DNA from: Paragonimus westermani
Lineage: Eukaryota > Platyhelminthes > Trematoda > Plagiorchiida > Troglotrematidae
Assembly: GCA_008508345.1 (NCBI GenBank)
Contig: QNGE01000968.1
Coordinates: forward strand, 124,001 to 188,000
Length of the DNA: 64,000 nucleotides
Reading direction: 5' to 3'
Notes under the pieces: model-generated
What the model was told of the DNA's origin: nothing
What the model saw: the letters and a program-made list of their open reading frames with translations, nothing else
Database searches by the model: none
Position numbers and translations under genes: made by a program
Shown here: positions 25,783 through 38,610 of the stretch, piece after piece
Layout: the number at the start of each line of letters is the position of its first letter
How positions within the stretch are numbered: the first letter of the stretch is position 1

Positions 25783-28700
25783 ATCATCATTATCATGTTA
25801 GCCGAGGGCCTGATCAGAAGACGCTATATTGCGGGTCCCCGCACACCTCTACAGTGACGTGCAATATCCTGAATGAAAATGCTACTAAGACCAGTGAAAA
25901 CTAATAGAAAACGACTAGGCGGAATAACCGGAAATGATGTGAAGGCAGGGAAACGATCGACTGTGGCAAACCGCCATCTCAGATAGCGTTTCTAATCGGT
26001 GATCCGAGTGATCACAAGGACCTCATGGAGAAAGGTGACACCTACTCACTTCGCTCAGTGGGACAATCGAGGTATTTACGTCACATGCCCACGTTACGTT
26101 GTCGCTTGATCAACACTCGATTCTACCTAACTGATGGTGGTCTCAGCATACAATACCCGGTGCGGCCAAACGTCTAGCTGTCATGCGGAGTAGGTGACCC
26201 AGACATCGCAGCCTGTGCAACGTGATCGGTTGACCAATTGATCACGCATCCCGAACGGTCCGGGATACGCAACGGCGAACGGCCGTGTTGCTCACGTGAT
26301 CAGTACACTGAATATGATCTGATTGGCGCAGACACCGACGGTCAAGCGCAGCAAGTCTGTTGACATCTTCGTTGCGACCGGCCCACGTTTCGGAACCATG
26401 AAGCAAAACAGAGCGTATATACCTTTCCATTTAGCGACAACCGAACGTCTCTTCGATGCCACAGACGGTGCAGGTTGGCAAACGCAACACACGCCTTTGC
26501 TATCCTCGCTGATATATCATCAGCAATACTATGGGCTGACGAGATAGTGCTAGCCAAGCATGTGAAACTGTCCACAGTCCGAAGTGGATTGCCTGCACTC
26601 TGGAAGGTGTGAGTGCGAGTGCTACAGTCTTGAAGAAGCACTTCACATTATGAAGGTGTGAAGCGCATTCCGTGCAAACCACCCCGACCACTCACCTTAT
26701 CCAGCATGGTCTGCATGTCTTCGGTGGAGAGGTACGGGCAGAGACAGTCATGTGCACTGTCTAGATTGGACAACCTATCTGAAGGAAGAAGACCATTACT
26801 GGGCCGACTGCATTCAAGTTCCGGCACACGTTGCAGAATGTCAACCATGACAAAATTGAACAGCAGAGATGAGATCGGATATCGTTGACGAACACCGCCT
26901 AGAAGTGATTAACGTTCGGGACAGTTGTCCGTGAACTGTCACCCTGATTGCAGATTGGACATGTGGTGATCTCAGCAGATTACCTTACTTCCTTGGTACT
27001 CCGTCACGGGGAAGTCGGTTTCAGGGTACGTGACGGGCATCGGAATCGAGCGCAAACCTTGTGTCTAAACTGACTCTGGTCATCGGCTGCCTGTGAGAGT
27101 GTCGATGCTTCAAGATCTGTCACGCATTAAAATGTGATGGACGCTCCTTTGACCGGATGGGAATCCTGTTTGTTTTTCGCGTGCCTCACTTTCTATATGC
27201 TCTTCGAGCTGACGTAATATGATGCCGGTGAGTAAATTGAATGCGACATATATTTGACTGCTCTCTCTTCGTTTATCACATAGAATTCGAGTGCTCTTGT
27301 TGAAGCTGGGAATTACTGTTGGTAAACACCGATCATTAGGTACCCCTTCCATTTCCGCAAGTCGTCTGGAGGCAGTCTCATCAGTTCTGATATTAATGTG
27401 CCTCCACCATCCTCAAAAGGAGAAGTAGAGAGAAGATCCATAACGAAAGCCTTATCATACTTCAGTGACTTCAGTTCCAGGGTCACTTGTGCTTCCGACG
27501 CAGGGTCCTCCTGAACTTGATGACTGAGCATTTGGTTCCTGTCACTTGGGTGGTCTAGTTGAGGCCAGGTGGACTGTTTATCAGAATGTTCAACCCATGT
27601 ATCAAGTCGACGCGACGTATTAGTGGCAAGCAGAACCTGTTTTTCGCATAATTTCTCGCATAGAGTGGACGGTCATTACAGCGACGAATCATGGAGAATA
27701 GCTTTTTGTGACATTCGGATAAAAAGGCTCGTTCCATCTCTTTCGGTTGTTCGATAAAATGCAGTTCATGGTCTTTGTACAAGCTTCTGGTCAGCTTGCG
27801 TCTGCGTTCTCAGGCGGTCGTCGTCCTATTCAGAACCTGGCTTAATCGAACGACACTTGTTCATGAGTTTTATCGACGTAACAGGGACCCGGTTCTTTCG
27901 CAATTGAACAGCCCCTCCGGAGCACACTTCCTCACACAAAAATTCTGTAGCCACTGCGACTTGTTCTCAATGTTCGTTAGGTTCTTCCAATTGACTGGAA
28001 CTTGACAATTTGTTCAACAATGCTTCCCAGTTACCGTTCTTCACACTCTCCTCGCGTGAATTCCAGCTAAGTATCTTACATTTACCGATGTGCGACCTCT
28101 GGGCAAGTGAGTAAAAAACAGGGCACGCACGGTAGCATGTTAGGAGTTCAGATGGTTACTTCAAAATTAACGACAGTTAACAGATTGGCGTCACCTGCGG
28201 CTGACTGCTGTGTGATCGAGTTGTGTCCACGGATGAGCAGTACAGGGGCTCTCCAAGTAACACCATGTCTCTTTCCGTGTAGAAACACTGTGGTCGAAAT
28301 ATGGAGACTGTGAGATGCGCACAGCTGCAACAGTCTTTTGCCCTCGTCATTGCGTTGTGTTCCGGCACTAAACATACTTCCCAGTCCTTCTCCTTGGGAG
28401 AACGACGACCCGGCTAGAGAGCGAGATCCTCCGCCAGTATGCTGAAGTCAACGTGTTTAATCTACTTTGTAAGGTCAAAGAGGACGTCGTAAAATGCATC
28501 TCTCGTTGGAGCTTACGCTGGTATAATGAATATACAACGCTTTTGTGATTTACGTTGGCAGACTTTAACCAATGTATTGACTCTGGCAGTGCACAAGCGA
28601 CTGTTTACTGGGATCCAGTCGGGCAAACATGGCTCTGTACTGGAACTGGGTACGATTCCCACCCCCAATTTGGCCACGAGATTCAGCTTCGGCGTCACCA

Positions 28701-28830
28701 CAGACTCTAAAATAGGAGTGCTTGAAGCGACAGTTATCTAGGGGTGAGCTCCAGTAGATAACGATGATAAGATCGCCGACTCGTGTCCCCGACATGCAGC
28801 GCGTATCAGGCTCCAAAGTTGAGAGAGTAC
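25783..28830 (-). mobile_element. Non-LTR retrotransposon (LINE, probably RTE-like), endonuclease plus RT, decayed
   Basis: Read on the minus strand from about 28,820, an AP-endonuclease-like part comes first (IPVNSRLCTARVNTLVKVCQ; then KRCIFIIPA; then a stretch near 28,350 resembling R-L-L-Q-L-C-A-x-H-S-L). The RT follows at 27,782-27,110 with EDGGGTLISELMRL, FNLLTGIILRQLEEHIESEA and KQTGFPSGQRSVHHI. The C-terminal part at 26,691-26,242 carries ISARIAKACVAFANLHRLWH and VSNTAVRRCVSRTVRDA. The 3' end at about 25,783 has a CATCATCATTATCAT tail (minus strand: TGATGATG). Many frame breaks show it is dead. It lies in the 11-kb intron between exons 4 and 5. RTE versus CR1 placement was judged from the protein pattern and tail, not from a tree. 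Confidence 0.88.
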
Positions 28831-31800
28831 TTTGCAGAACAGTTTACTGACCGACTTGTCAGGGAGTGTGGACAATGAAGGCGCCAATGTTTACCACTTG
28901 TCTTGGCCTCGAAGACGATTAACACCCGAAAGCACGTGAAAGACTGAAGACTTGGGAGGATGGTAAAATAGCAGGAGGAAGTGGTGATGGGTGAGCAATG
29001 TTCATGTCAGGTAAACGATAACATCTGATGTTTTCGGTAGCTTATGTCGTGGGAGGAGGCTTCTGACTCAAAAGTCTGACAACACAATACAGTTTTTTCT
29101 TCGGGGACCTTAGCAGAAGTTAGTGACTCAAGAGTCCGACTCAGTAGTGAGGGGCTTGCCTAGTCTGAAAGCGCAGTGAATAAGACACTGATGTCTGATT
29201 CTAAGCACTGCTGTGCGCGGTGGATATATTCGAAGCTACCTGGGTGATATCAGATATTTTTCGACCGTATTGGACAACACGCCGATAGTCACGATCAACC
29301 GTTGGGCGACCAGAGAGCTCTTTGTTTGAGAGTACCTTTTCGTAACCCCCTTCTTCCTGACACGGAAGACGGCAGCACCGCAGTCATAAAAATAGTTCTG
29401 CCATCTGCTCACAGGACGGTCCCTCACTACTTAGGTACCCTACATGGTTAGTAGTACGAAGTTCAATCCTGTCGGTCTGACTGCCCCTCTTTGGCCTGTC
29501 TGTCAAGGTTGCGCTTGGAAGGACCAAACTCCTAGTCAGCCCAGCTCTCTGGACCGATACAGTGCACAAACCTGATCACCACGTCAAGGTAAAAATAACT
29601 GGTCGTGGATTGCAGCATCAACAAATAACAATTGTCTGGAATCACCAGTGAGAGGCCAACAGTATCTTCATTTTACCGCAGTGCCTACAGAGATCGAGTT
29701 ATCCGAATACTTTGTTTGGTGTTCCTAATATGTCCGTCAAGTCGATGCCTGAATTCACGTAACGATGGTAATTTTGCGAAAGACTCCGGTAGTTTCTGCA
29801 GAGTGAGCAAGTCAAATGGCTCATTTGTTGCTTTAATTTTGACGAGTTATTCTTGAAATGATTATTTTCATTAGATATAAATACCTCCCTTGGGGAACGT
29901 CGGATTTGATAATAAAACCAAATCATATCTGACATACCGGAAGTACATTGAGGACTGCCCCAGTTCGCGCAGCTTATCTAAGTTAGGTATAAAACGCAAT
30001 CCTCTAGCCCGTATTGTAGCCCTATGTTGTACCTTCTCAATAACAATAACACCCTTTATGTTTATGGACAACAAGTTGGGATATTCAGCTCATGGCAGGG
30101 GTGTACTAGTGAGGTGAACATAGTAAACAGACAGTCTGCGAGGAATTGTCCAAACAGTTTGGTGAGTACCTCATCTTCCGAGTTGGCTTTCTTCGCTGCT
30201 GTTGCACTATCGAGAAACAGGCTACGGCACAAAACAGTTTTGTCGAGGTCGCTGTCAGCAGTAGTCTACTCAGTTCTTGGCCTCTCAGAAAGGAATCTGT
30301 ACTATGTGTATGATGTAGGTGCATTATTTTACACTTGAATCATAGGTATATTAAGAAGATTAAAAATGGGAAAACGAAGGTAATGTGCTTTGTCTTAAGA
30401 AAGATTAACATCTTTGGCACAAATATTCGCAACCTGAATGCATAGTGTGGGCAATAGGTAGTACGTAATTTGCACTCGCGCACATGCAACAGGTTACGCT
30501 GATTTTGTGACGATATCTTCGGATCTCCTACTTCTGTCCTGTATGTTTTTGAGGTTTCGCTTTCCCCAATGAGATATTCAGGCGACCAAACCACACTCTT
30601 GTGTCACTATGACAGATATGGTCTTTAATCTGGATTATGAATTTTTCCATTCGCAGCTTTTCCGGTATGCTCACTAGTATACTGATGGTTTTAGTATACA
30701 GGTACCCCCATAGCAACTGTCTATCCTACGACAACTTATCGGGTACTGTAGGACTCCAGCATATTGTCTGTTGCGCCAACGTCACATTTATTCTTTCTAT
30801 GCCGGGTTACAGCAATGTTTTGTTTTCAGACTATTTTACCACAGTGCTCTTCTGAATTGTTGATAAAATGGTCACACTTTTCTCTCCTCTTACGAACATC
30901 TATTTTGTTACCGGGTGCTTTTTTCTATCCCCAATACACTTTTCCATTATTTTCTTAGCTGTCACATTGCTAGCACTTGCACTGACCTCTTTCAGGATTA
31001 CAGTTGATCAGACAGATCTAAATTGGCAACGAAAAAGCGGTGAGACAACGAAAAACGCTCACTGTCTGTCTGGAATGATCGGATTCAACGACTGTTTACA
31101 AATCATCCGTATTTATACGTGCAAACACTTATAATCGTACAGCTGAAAATGAGGCACCAAACAGGTGTTGCCGCGTGGTCACAATCACTATCAACAAAAC
31201 TATCCAAAAACACCTGACAACCTGTTCAAGTGTTACCTACACTAACATGTTAGACATGTCTGGTGTGTATGATCAGTCATACTCAGTCCTGTCTAAAAAG
31301 GAACTTTATCGTTCATGTCTACGGAACACAGTGGAAAAAAATTAGATCAAAAACTACCTTTTGTTTTTTTTTAATGGGTAAACGTAGCATTGTATTAAAA
31401 CCGTGCTACTGAGTTCCATCAAATCTGTAGTTGATTTAGAACACGTTATTTTTAGGAAACGCTAAGAACAGCAAAGAGATACTGCTTATCAAAAACGTGT
31501 TAATTACCGTCACATTTCAACAGCATTTTAGGAACCTGTTTGATTAGGCACAGCATCATAACCACTGGTCACTGATACTATGCAACCCAGCTCAGAGACC
31601 AGCACCTCCCGAGGCCGACCTAGTAGTGTCAGGAGTGTAACGTGCCTTATATCGGTCGTCTTCAAACGAAGCTGTGACCGTCCACTGAACTTCTGAACGC
31701 ACTTAACCTCAGGTAGATTACCATCAGAATCAAGGTAGGCTTAATTCAAAGTTCGTAGTGATCTCTAGGATTACTGTTTATATTCGAACACAACTATAGT

Positions 31801-33779
31801 CTGAGTACACTTGTGTCAGCATTTTACAAACACGGTTAAAGTCTCCACAGCATAAGCTCAATCAGCCTTGTTTGACGTGTGAGTTAGCTACCGCAACGAC
31901 GGTGCATGGCAGACAGCGGAGCCCCAAAGAGGGAGTTCTTAATGTGCATTTTCGTGGAAGTAGCATCGTGCACGTACTCACGCGTCTGCTTGCAATCGCA
32001 GTTACCGCAGTTTTCTGACTGATTCCCTGATCACACTTCGATGTGTGCACCTCTTTGGAGATCCCGATAATTTATCCAAAAACCGTTCGTTTGACTCAAG
32101 GTTGCCGTAGTATCTAATCCGGGTAAGACATGTGGGGTGAATGACGTGCAATTGATTGGGGGGCCAGGCAACAGCGTCCCTCTAAAGGTGGACGCCATAT
32201 CTCAAGCAATGGGCAAAGTCTAGCAGGTCGTGTACTCAGCTTACACAATCAAAACCGTGGTGACGTGAACTGTGCGACATTACGCTGTTTTGCCGCTCGG
32301 TAGGTCCGAACACATCCCATGTTAGCGTAGTGAAAGTGGCCGTCGATTTGAACAGGTGGTAACCATAATCTTCGGTCGCTTAACTTAGTACCAACCTTGA
32401 AAGCCACGTAGAATCCGACGGGTCATATCTTCGGGTTGATATCTTCATCGTAGCCTAAATAATGCACTTTGTTTAAACTCTGCTATCCCGTAAGCCTCAT
32501 CGTAGTCTATGTCGACAAAATTTGTTCCGACGAACCATTATGAGATGTGTCCTCATCCTATAATTCGCCTGTATCTATTCGATTGATCACAAACTGTGAG
32601 AGCCCGAAAAACTGTACTACAAACATCGCTAAACAAACCATCAAACCCAGATTGGAAAAGCAAACCTTAAGCCGTTTTTGTAGATATAGAAGGTCTACAT
32701 TCTCAGTTCTGTACACCGAATGTCGGTAGTTCTAAACACATATCCAATACACATCAATGTAAAGTTGGTTCAAGGAGCAGCCGTCCGAGGACCTAGCAAC
32801 GCCACTCGGACTTGTATCAACTGTGACGGTCTCTTTCGTGTAGTTTGAAGAGAGCTTGGACCGTTTCTTTTGTTCACGTGTATAATACACTGAACCAGGA
32901 CATCGACGGACAGGAAACTTCTGAATGAATAGGTTCAATAAAATTGACAGTGGAACACCAAGATGACCTCAACCCATTACGTCACAACCGTGAGAGTGTA
33001 GCTTTCCACCAGTTGCGACTAAACGCTAATTATCGGATCTCGACACGATTTTAAAATGCACGAGGTGGATACAGAAATTAAAACTGGAAAATTTATTGAG
33101 ATAAATTGAGCATAACGGGCAAGACGCGTCTAGAAGACCGAATTTGATAGTCGTTGACTTTTGAATGGACATTTCTTTCCCGCTCTTTCATCAGCAATTA
33201 ATGTATTTTGTCTCTTTCAGCCACAACAAATCCAATAAAATCATCTGTCTAATTAAGCCGTATGAATTTCGATTGTCCAACCTGACAGTAGCAGTAAACA
33301 GCAGACTAGGTCGACCATCGACCTTGCTCTGTTCCTCTGGGTGTTGACCTGTGAACCCACGCTGACCTGATCGGTGGATGGGAAAACGCGTTTGCACAAC
33401 CACTGTTTCCACTCATTTTGTCTTAGGAACCCGTCTGTCTCTAACCGATGTCAAAACACTTACGAAAGGTTGATATTAGCTCAAAACGTTCATGCCTATC
33501 ATCTCCCCTACATAACTTACCACCCCTGTATACTGTCAACTAAACTAACACGAACTAGTAACGAATACGATAACAGTAGCATTTCCGTAAGGGAATCACG
33601 CGATTTACCTGCTACAAATCAAATCATTTTGGAGCCGTGCTCTTTAAGTGAAGACTGGGTGTCATGCAAACCTGTGTTCCTTTCCAGCAGTGTAAATAGT
33701 CAGACATATCTGCCAGCATCCTGTTGCAATTTTAATGGGGTGCTCAGCCATTATATAGCTCGTTTCACCGGTTGTCTGA

Positions 33780-34090
33780 AAGTGGTCACGAAATATGAAC
33801 GTCCCGATTGTTCCATTCTTTCAGCGTGTGTAGGTGTCACCTGTTTAGTTGTGGTTCTCGTGATCACTCAAATCTTTGGCTAGAAATGCTGTCTGAAATA
33901 GCAGTGTGTGCCGCAGTCAACGGCGCATCTGCATTCATACCATTTCTGGTTCTTTCCTCTGGTTTTTTTATTAGTTTTTAATCTTTTCGGTAACGTCTTT
34001 TCTAAGATATTCCACATCACTCTTAAGGTGATTGAGAGCCCGAGTCACAGTATCTTCTGGTCAGGCTCAAGACGGTTGTGCTGATGATAA
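33780..34090 (+). mobile_element. LINE 3'-end fragment, older copy
   Basis: The stretch TAGGTGTCAC...GTGATCACTC...TGGCTAGAAATGCTGTCTGAAATAGC aligns with 19,800-20,085 of the LINE above (TAGGTGTCAC...GTGATCACTC...GAAACGCTATCTGAGATGGC). The shared TATTAGTTTT and GATATTCCACATCACT/GATATTGCACGTCACT words continue to a GCTGATGATAA tail. It is clearly more diverged than the other two copies, so it is an older insertion. Only the last 300 bp remain. It lies in the intron before exon 5. Confidence 0.75.
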
Positions 34091-34542
34091 ATGAACTGCA
34101 TGCGGTTTTTACCGAATGTGCTTCTACCTTACACTAAAACTTTCGATTGCTCTGATATCACCATCAGTTGAGAAACACTCCTGTAATTCTGGTTCTCTTC
34201 TGTTCGACTTACCTTTACAGTGAGAGTATGTGGATTGAATTGAGTAGATGACTTTCACCCATCTTGTGCCTATCGTGTTAAAGCAAGACAAAATAAGAAT
34301 CATTGGTTGATTATCAAACGTCACGTGAATCTGATGAGTTGTAAGCTGAGAATCAAAAGCGAGTTTACTGTTTATAATTCTAACAGGATTACTGTTTGTA
34401 TTCTTCCGTTTAGCCTGTTCTTGCTTATTGTTCTGTTTCACTTTGGATTTTTTTTAATGGAGCACACTAAATTCTAGTTAAACAACTTAAATGGACCTAC
34501 AAGCATGTTCTATGGAATTCCTTCAATCCTGCTTCCATCTAG

Positions 34543-34888
34543 CCGATCCCAACATGGTTCTCCGAGGGAACAGTATCGCGACAAAAGCGACAGAGATTTA
34601 TCTGCGACTCGTGGGCGAGTCTTATCTATGTTCAGTTCTTTCCGACTTTGTCCGCACGGTTATTTTTGGTACCAATCGATATAGCCCGACGGGACAGCCA
34701 AGCAAAACGCCGAAACACGCTCGCCATGCTCTTGGTGTGACCAAAGATTCGTTTTCGTTCGCAGATTGTGAAGTAGATTCGGCCAAGCTGAGCAGTTCCA
34801 CGCAGTTGGTACAGAATCAGACGAATCTGTTACGGTTGGTCCAAATGGTGTGGGATAAGATTCTTTCCAGCGAACCATACTTTCCCCA
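34543..34888 (+). CDS. RasGAP exon 5: arginine-finger region of the GAP domain
   Basis: The acceptor is CTTCCATCTAG and the donor CCCCA|GTAGGT. It encodes residues 378-491. It contains LRGNSIATKATEIYLRLVG, the finger-loop block that in the family reads F-R-E-N-T-L-A-T-K-A-I-E-E-Y-L-K-L-V-G. The arginine that enters the Ras active site is present, although Glu-Asn-Thr has become Gly-Asn-Ser. It then shows CEVDSAKLSSS, as in mammalian C-E-V-D-P-S-K-C, and a helix ending WDKILSSEPYFP. A basic Ser/Pro-rich stretch of about 25 residues (after FGTNRYSPTG) is extra compared with mammals. An in-frame stop follows directly if the donor is not used. Confidence 0.96.
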
Positions 34889-35164
34889 GTAGGTTATCAG
34901 TGAACGTTGCTTTCTCTCCATGTGTACGTTGTAGCCATTTAGTCTGTAAATGTCAGCTCGAATGCTTCTGGTTGTCTCCATAACTTCTGCTTCTTGGAAG
35001 GTCATGAGACCATTATTCGATTACTTAAGTTACTGATAAATGGTAGGGGATTTTGGTTTTTCACATAGATTGAGCATCACCCACAACTGATCGCAGCTGC
35101 CACATTCCCACAGACTTTCCAGTGGACCCCTTTCGAAAACAAACGCTAGACTCGAGTTTTGCTC

Positions 35165-35290
35165 TCATTAGAGCTCGTCGGTAGTGCATATCATTGCCAC
35201 GATCGAGATTTGAACGTCGGCCATTCCAATCATGAGCCAACCGTGTTGACTACTGCGCTATTCACCTCACATTAGGCACGACCGAATTAT
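35165..35290 (-). repeat. tRNA-derived SINE copy
   Basis: On the minus strand it begins GGTCGTGCCTAATGTGAG, then AATAGCGCAGTAGTCAACAC, box B GACGTTCAAATCTCGATCG, and the tail CGTGGCAATGATATGCACTA followed by CCGACGAGCTC. The tail matches the plus-strand copy at 47.5 kb closely. This is the clearest copy of the family. It lies in the intron between exons 5 and 6. Confidence 0.7.
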
Positions 35291-38200
35291 CAAATCTGAA
35301 CGTCCAACCATTCTCAGTTGCGAATAATGATCAGGTTGCCCGATGGCCTCGAGAGGAGACACGGCGACTCTCCTGTTAACTCCAACAGATGATCCCTCGA
35401 CCAGCACTTCTCTTCAATTTGAAATAACAGTTATCATTATAATGTCGATCGGAATTTTAATTGCTGATGAGCAGTAGGGAAGGTCTATGGAAATGCGACA
35501 GTTGTGAGCAATTGTGTGTGGTGTTCAATCTATATTACCTAAGTGCTTCGACCATTGTTTCTATACTCTGATACAATCTGAGCCTTGTGACTCAATCGAA
35601 AAGACTAATCGGCAGGCCATTCTTGTTCACTTTCAGGTAGCCAGTCATGTGCCAGTGAATTTTCCCTATTGATGACAAACTCTATAATCACGATTAGTTT
35701 TTACTTTAGTTTTTTTAATGTTTTTCAGTTAAAGGAGTTTTGCTCCGGAAAATTTTAGTCCTACCTGAAAGCTATCTTTTTCTTCTAAGTGAATGTTGGA
35801 GGTCTGGATGACGGTCTGACAAATGTCTGTTCACCTGCCCGTTCATTGGAACTGTCATTTTGTGTTGGGTTAATGGTAACATGGATCTGTAGAACGCCTG
35901 AAGGTTTCGCAAATTATACTGAGAGTCATGGTGTTAAACTACTGAGGATAAACCATATATAGAATAGTGGTGGAGGAAGTAAGAGAATGTGTGTCACTGC
36001 TTACAGAACTTACCGAGAGGACAATTGTTGTATAACAGGCAGTTTCGTTGTGAGTAGTATACTACGCGACGAACAAGAATAGACTATCGGAACAGTATAT
36101 ACGTGCTGTGTGAGAACTTTCACCAAGGCGAATGACAACGTACTGTCACCCAGTGTATGTGAGTGCATGTCTGCCGTGCAAACGAGTGCACGCGTTTGTG
36201 GTTTGATTTTTGGCATGACCTGTACGGAAGTTTGCGCAATAAACGAACTCGCAGGCCAAGCGTCTTTTGCGGACACAACACAATTATGCTCACTGTCAAA
36301 CGAACACCCCACGGCTGATTTTGTCCGTGTTTGTACGCGTCAGCTAGAGATAGACTGAATGGGGATCGGGCTGGTAATCCAACTCTTTTTCTAGGCCGAA
36401 TTTCTTATCTGCTAGCCTGCAAGTCCTGTGAACAAACCACGATATTAAACATAATGACTTCCAAACAGGCTTCTTGAAGTCATCAAAATGTTATTGTGAT
36501 GTGGTGGTACGTATTTTGTCATCGATGACGTCGACTACTCATCGGAAGCTACTTCACTGCGCTGATAAATTCGAAAGTGCTACAAAGTAGTCTTAACTGG
36601 ATTATTTCTGCTGTGTGATCTGTTCGGTACCGGCAAACTGTGATAGTGTTTACATTATTGTTGGTTTCAATACCTTCAACATCCAGGCAATTCGGTATCG
36701 CGTATAGAGGACAAAATGATTGTCCCCGAAAATTCAAGGACGAAGCAGAAGATATTGAAAAAGACTGGGGATCGTCGATCCATGAACATCTTGTCGGTCG
36801 AAAGAACATAGCATCGTGCGGGCACAAGTGACTCATCTCAAATGCGGGCGCACTCTCGGGGACGCGTACGCGGGTCATGTTCGGCAAGATTAAGGTCTGT
36901 CTTCGGGTGTGTTGTATGCACGTCAAGGCCACTTGTGTGTCCCATGCTCGTGCCAAGACTCGAGGTGCATTGTGGTTGGTCGGCCCTTTACCGGCCAACG
37001 GCCCAATCTTCCACGCGCTTAAGAATGACGATACCGCTTGTGAATGTCAGGGGAGAGACAGTGCTTTTCCTGAGTCATGCGTTCTCTCTACTGCTGTTAT
37101 GGCTTAGATGGCTTAGTTGATTGCATTCTAATTGGGACACAACAGATTGCGCTTCCAAATTTGCGGAGTGGTGATCGTGACAAATGCCACCAATTTTGGC
37201 ATACCGCTAAAATGTAACCTGAAGAAAGGATACGGAATTTGATAAACGCTCTTGACTAATATGCTCTGAAAAACATATTGGCTTCAAAATTCCCCTCAGA
37301 AAAGATCATCCGCAGGTAACAACATGTGCAGAAGATTGACGTCACCTGGGGATAATGGGATGAATTCTTTTTCCTAATGCCCCTACTCTTGTGAAGGGTA
37401 TATGGTTTTCTACATGCCCAAGATAATTGAGAAGTCATTTAAATTGCCTGAGAAATCTATCCGGATGCGCATACTCTTCTGTCAAAGAGGTGCGGGCAAA
37501 TAAAAGTGGTCTGGACCATGAGGTACTGTATTTTACGCGGTGCTGTTCGGAGTCCACTTACCTGGACAAACAAATCCGAATAGTAGGCTGACTGTCTGCA
37601 TGAAAGACAAGGGACCGGACTGTAAACACCTGTCCCAAAGTTCACCGACCATCCAGTAAACCGGTTGCCCGTGAGATTAGTCATTCTATGCCTGCCTCAA
37701 TTGAATGGCAGCATGGATGGACGTTGAGAACAATCTCAATGAGCGACAATTTGAATTCCCTATCTGCATTTTCTGTTTTGGACATAGATTGTTGAAATAT
37801 TGACCCTGTACAGTTGTTAACTGGATTAACCTAATTTTGTCAGTCGGGCAGCCGCGGTTGATTCACCTCTCAGCCAGCTGACAATTAACCCGATTTTCTA
37901 GGGGAGAGGAAGAAGGGGCTTACGTACTTGAAACATACCACTTTCGTATTATGGTTGACTCACAGTGTGCCTGTAGTCTGCCTCTCAGTCGAATGACTCA
38001 TTCAACTTTGCCGTTAGCGGCACAAGCTTGACCGAAACACTTTACGTTCAGTTTTTTGTTTGCCCAATCAGCTGATTTACTGATGAATAAGATTGAGATT
38101 AGAACTGAAACGTTCATCACAGTGAAATCCTAGAGGTTAGGCGAACACATTTTTAAAACCCACTTTTACCCCTAATGGAGATTGGTATGGCGCTATCCAC

Positions 38201-38499
38201 GGTGTAAAGCTGGGTTGTACTGAAAATCCATCAAACATTTACTACCAAGGTCTCTTATCCCGGCAATAATCTGTGGTTGGTTAAGTTCTTCACGGAATAA
38301 GGGGATGAGAATCAGGGAGATTAGAAACAAGCAATATTTGATGGGGCCTAACCCTCAAGTTCACACCTAGTCGAATTTGCAATTCTTGGATGAAAACTTT
38401 TGTCGAAACGACTCAAACTCACCGATAAGTTTATCACGGCTTTCATATTTGGATGAGCCAGTTCCTTTCGAACAGAAGCGCCATATTCGAGTTACACTT

Positions 38500-38610
38500 T
38501 TGTCAGAACTCGTTAGTGTTGCATATCTTTATAACGGCTGGGGCTAGAACCCCGGCCACCGAACAACTGTGTTCACCACTGCGACACTGGCGATAAGTTA
38601 GGAACTATCA
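38500..38610 (-). repeat. tRNA-derived SINE copy
   Basis: On the minus strand: GTCGCAGTGGTGAACACAGT, box B CCGGGGTTCTAGCCCCAGCC, then AAAGATATGCAACACTAACG and AGTTCTGAC. The tail is the same as in the 35.2-kb and 47.5-kb copies. Confidence 0.68.

Larger units (their letters stand above)
23513..34542 (+). other. Intron between exons 4 and 5 (11.0 kb)
   Basis: The longest intron. It carries the minus-strand LINE (25.8-28.8 kb), the LINE 3' fragment (33.8-34.1 kb) and the tRNA-like box A at 24.7 kb. 28.8-29.6 kb may hold the unreadable 5' part of the LINE. 29.6-33.7 kb shows no recognised element. Confidence 0.7.

Noticed and set aside
33374..33883. Plus-strand open frame of 169 codons
   Set aside because: It has no ATG at the given start, no motif, no good splice context, and its 3' end runs into the LINE fragment at 33.8 kb.
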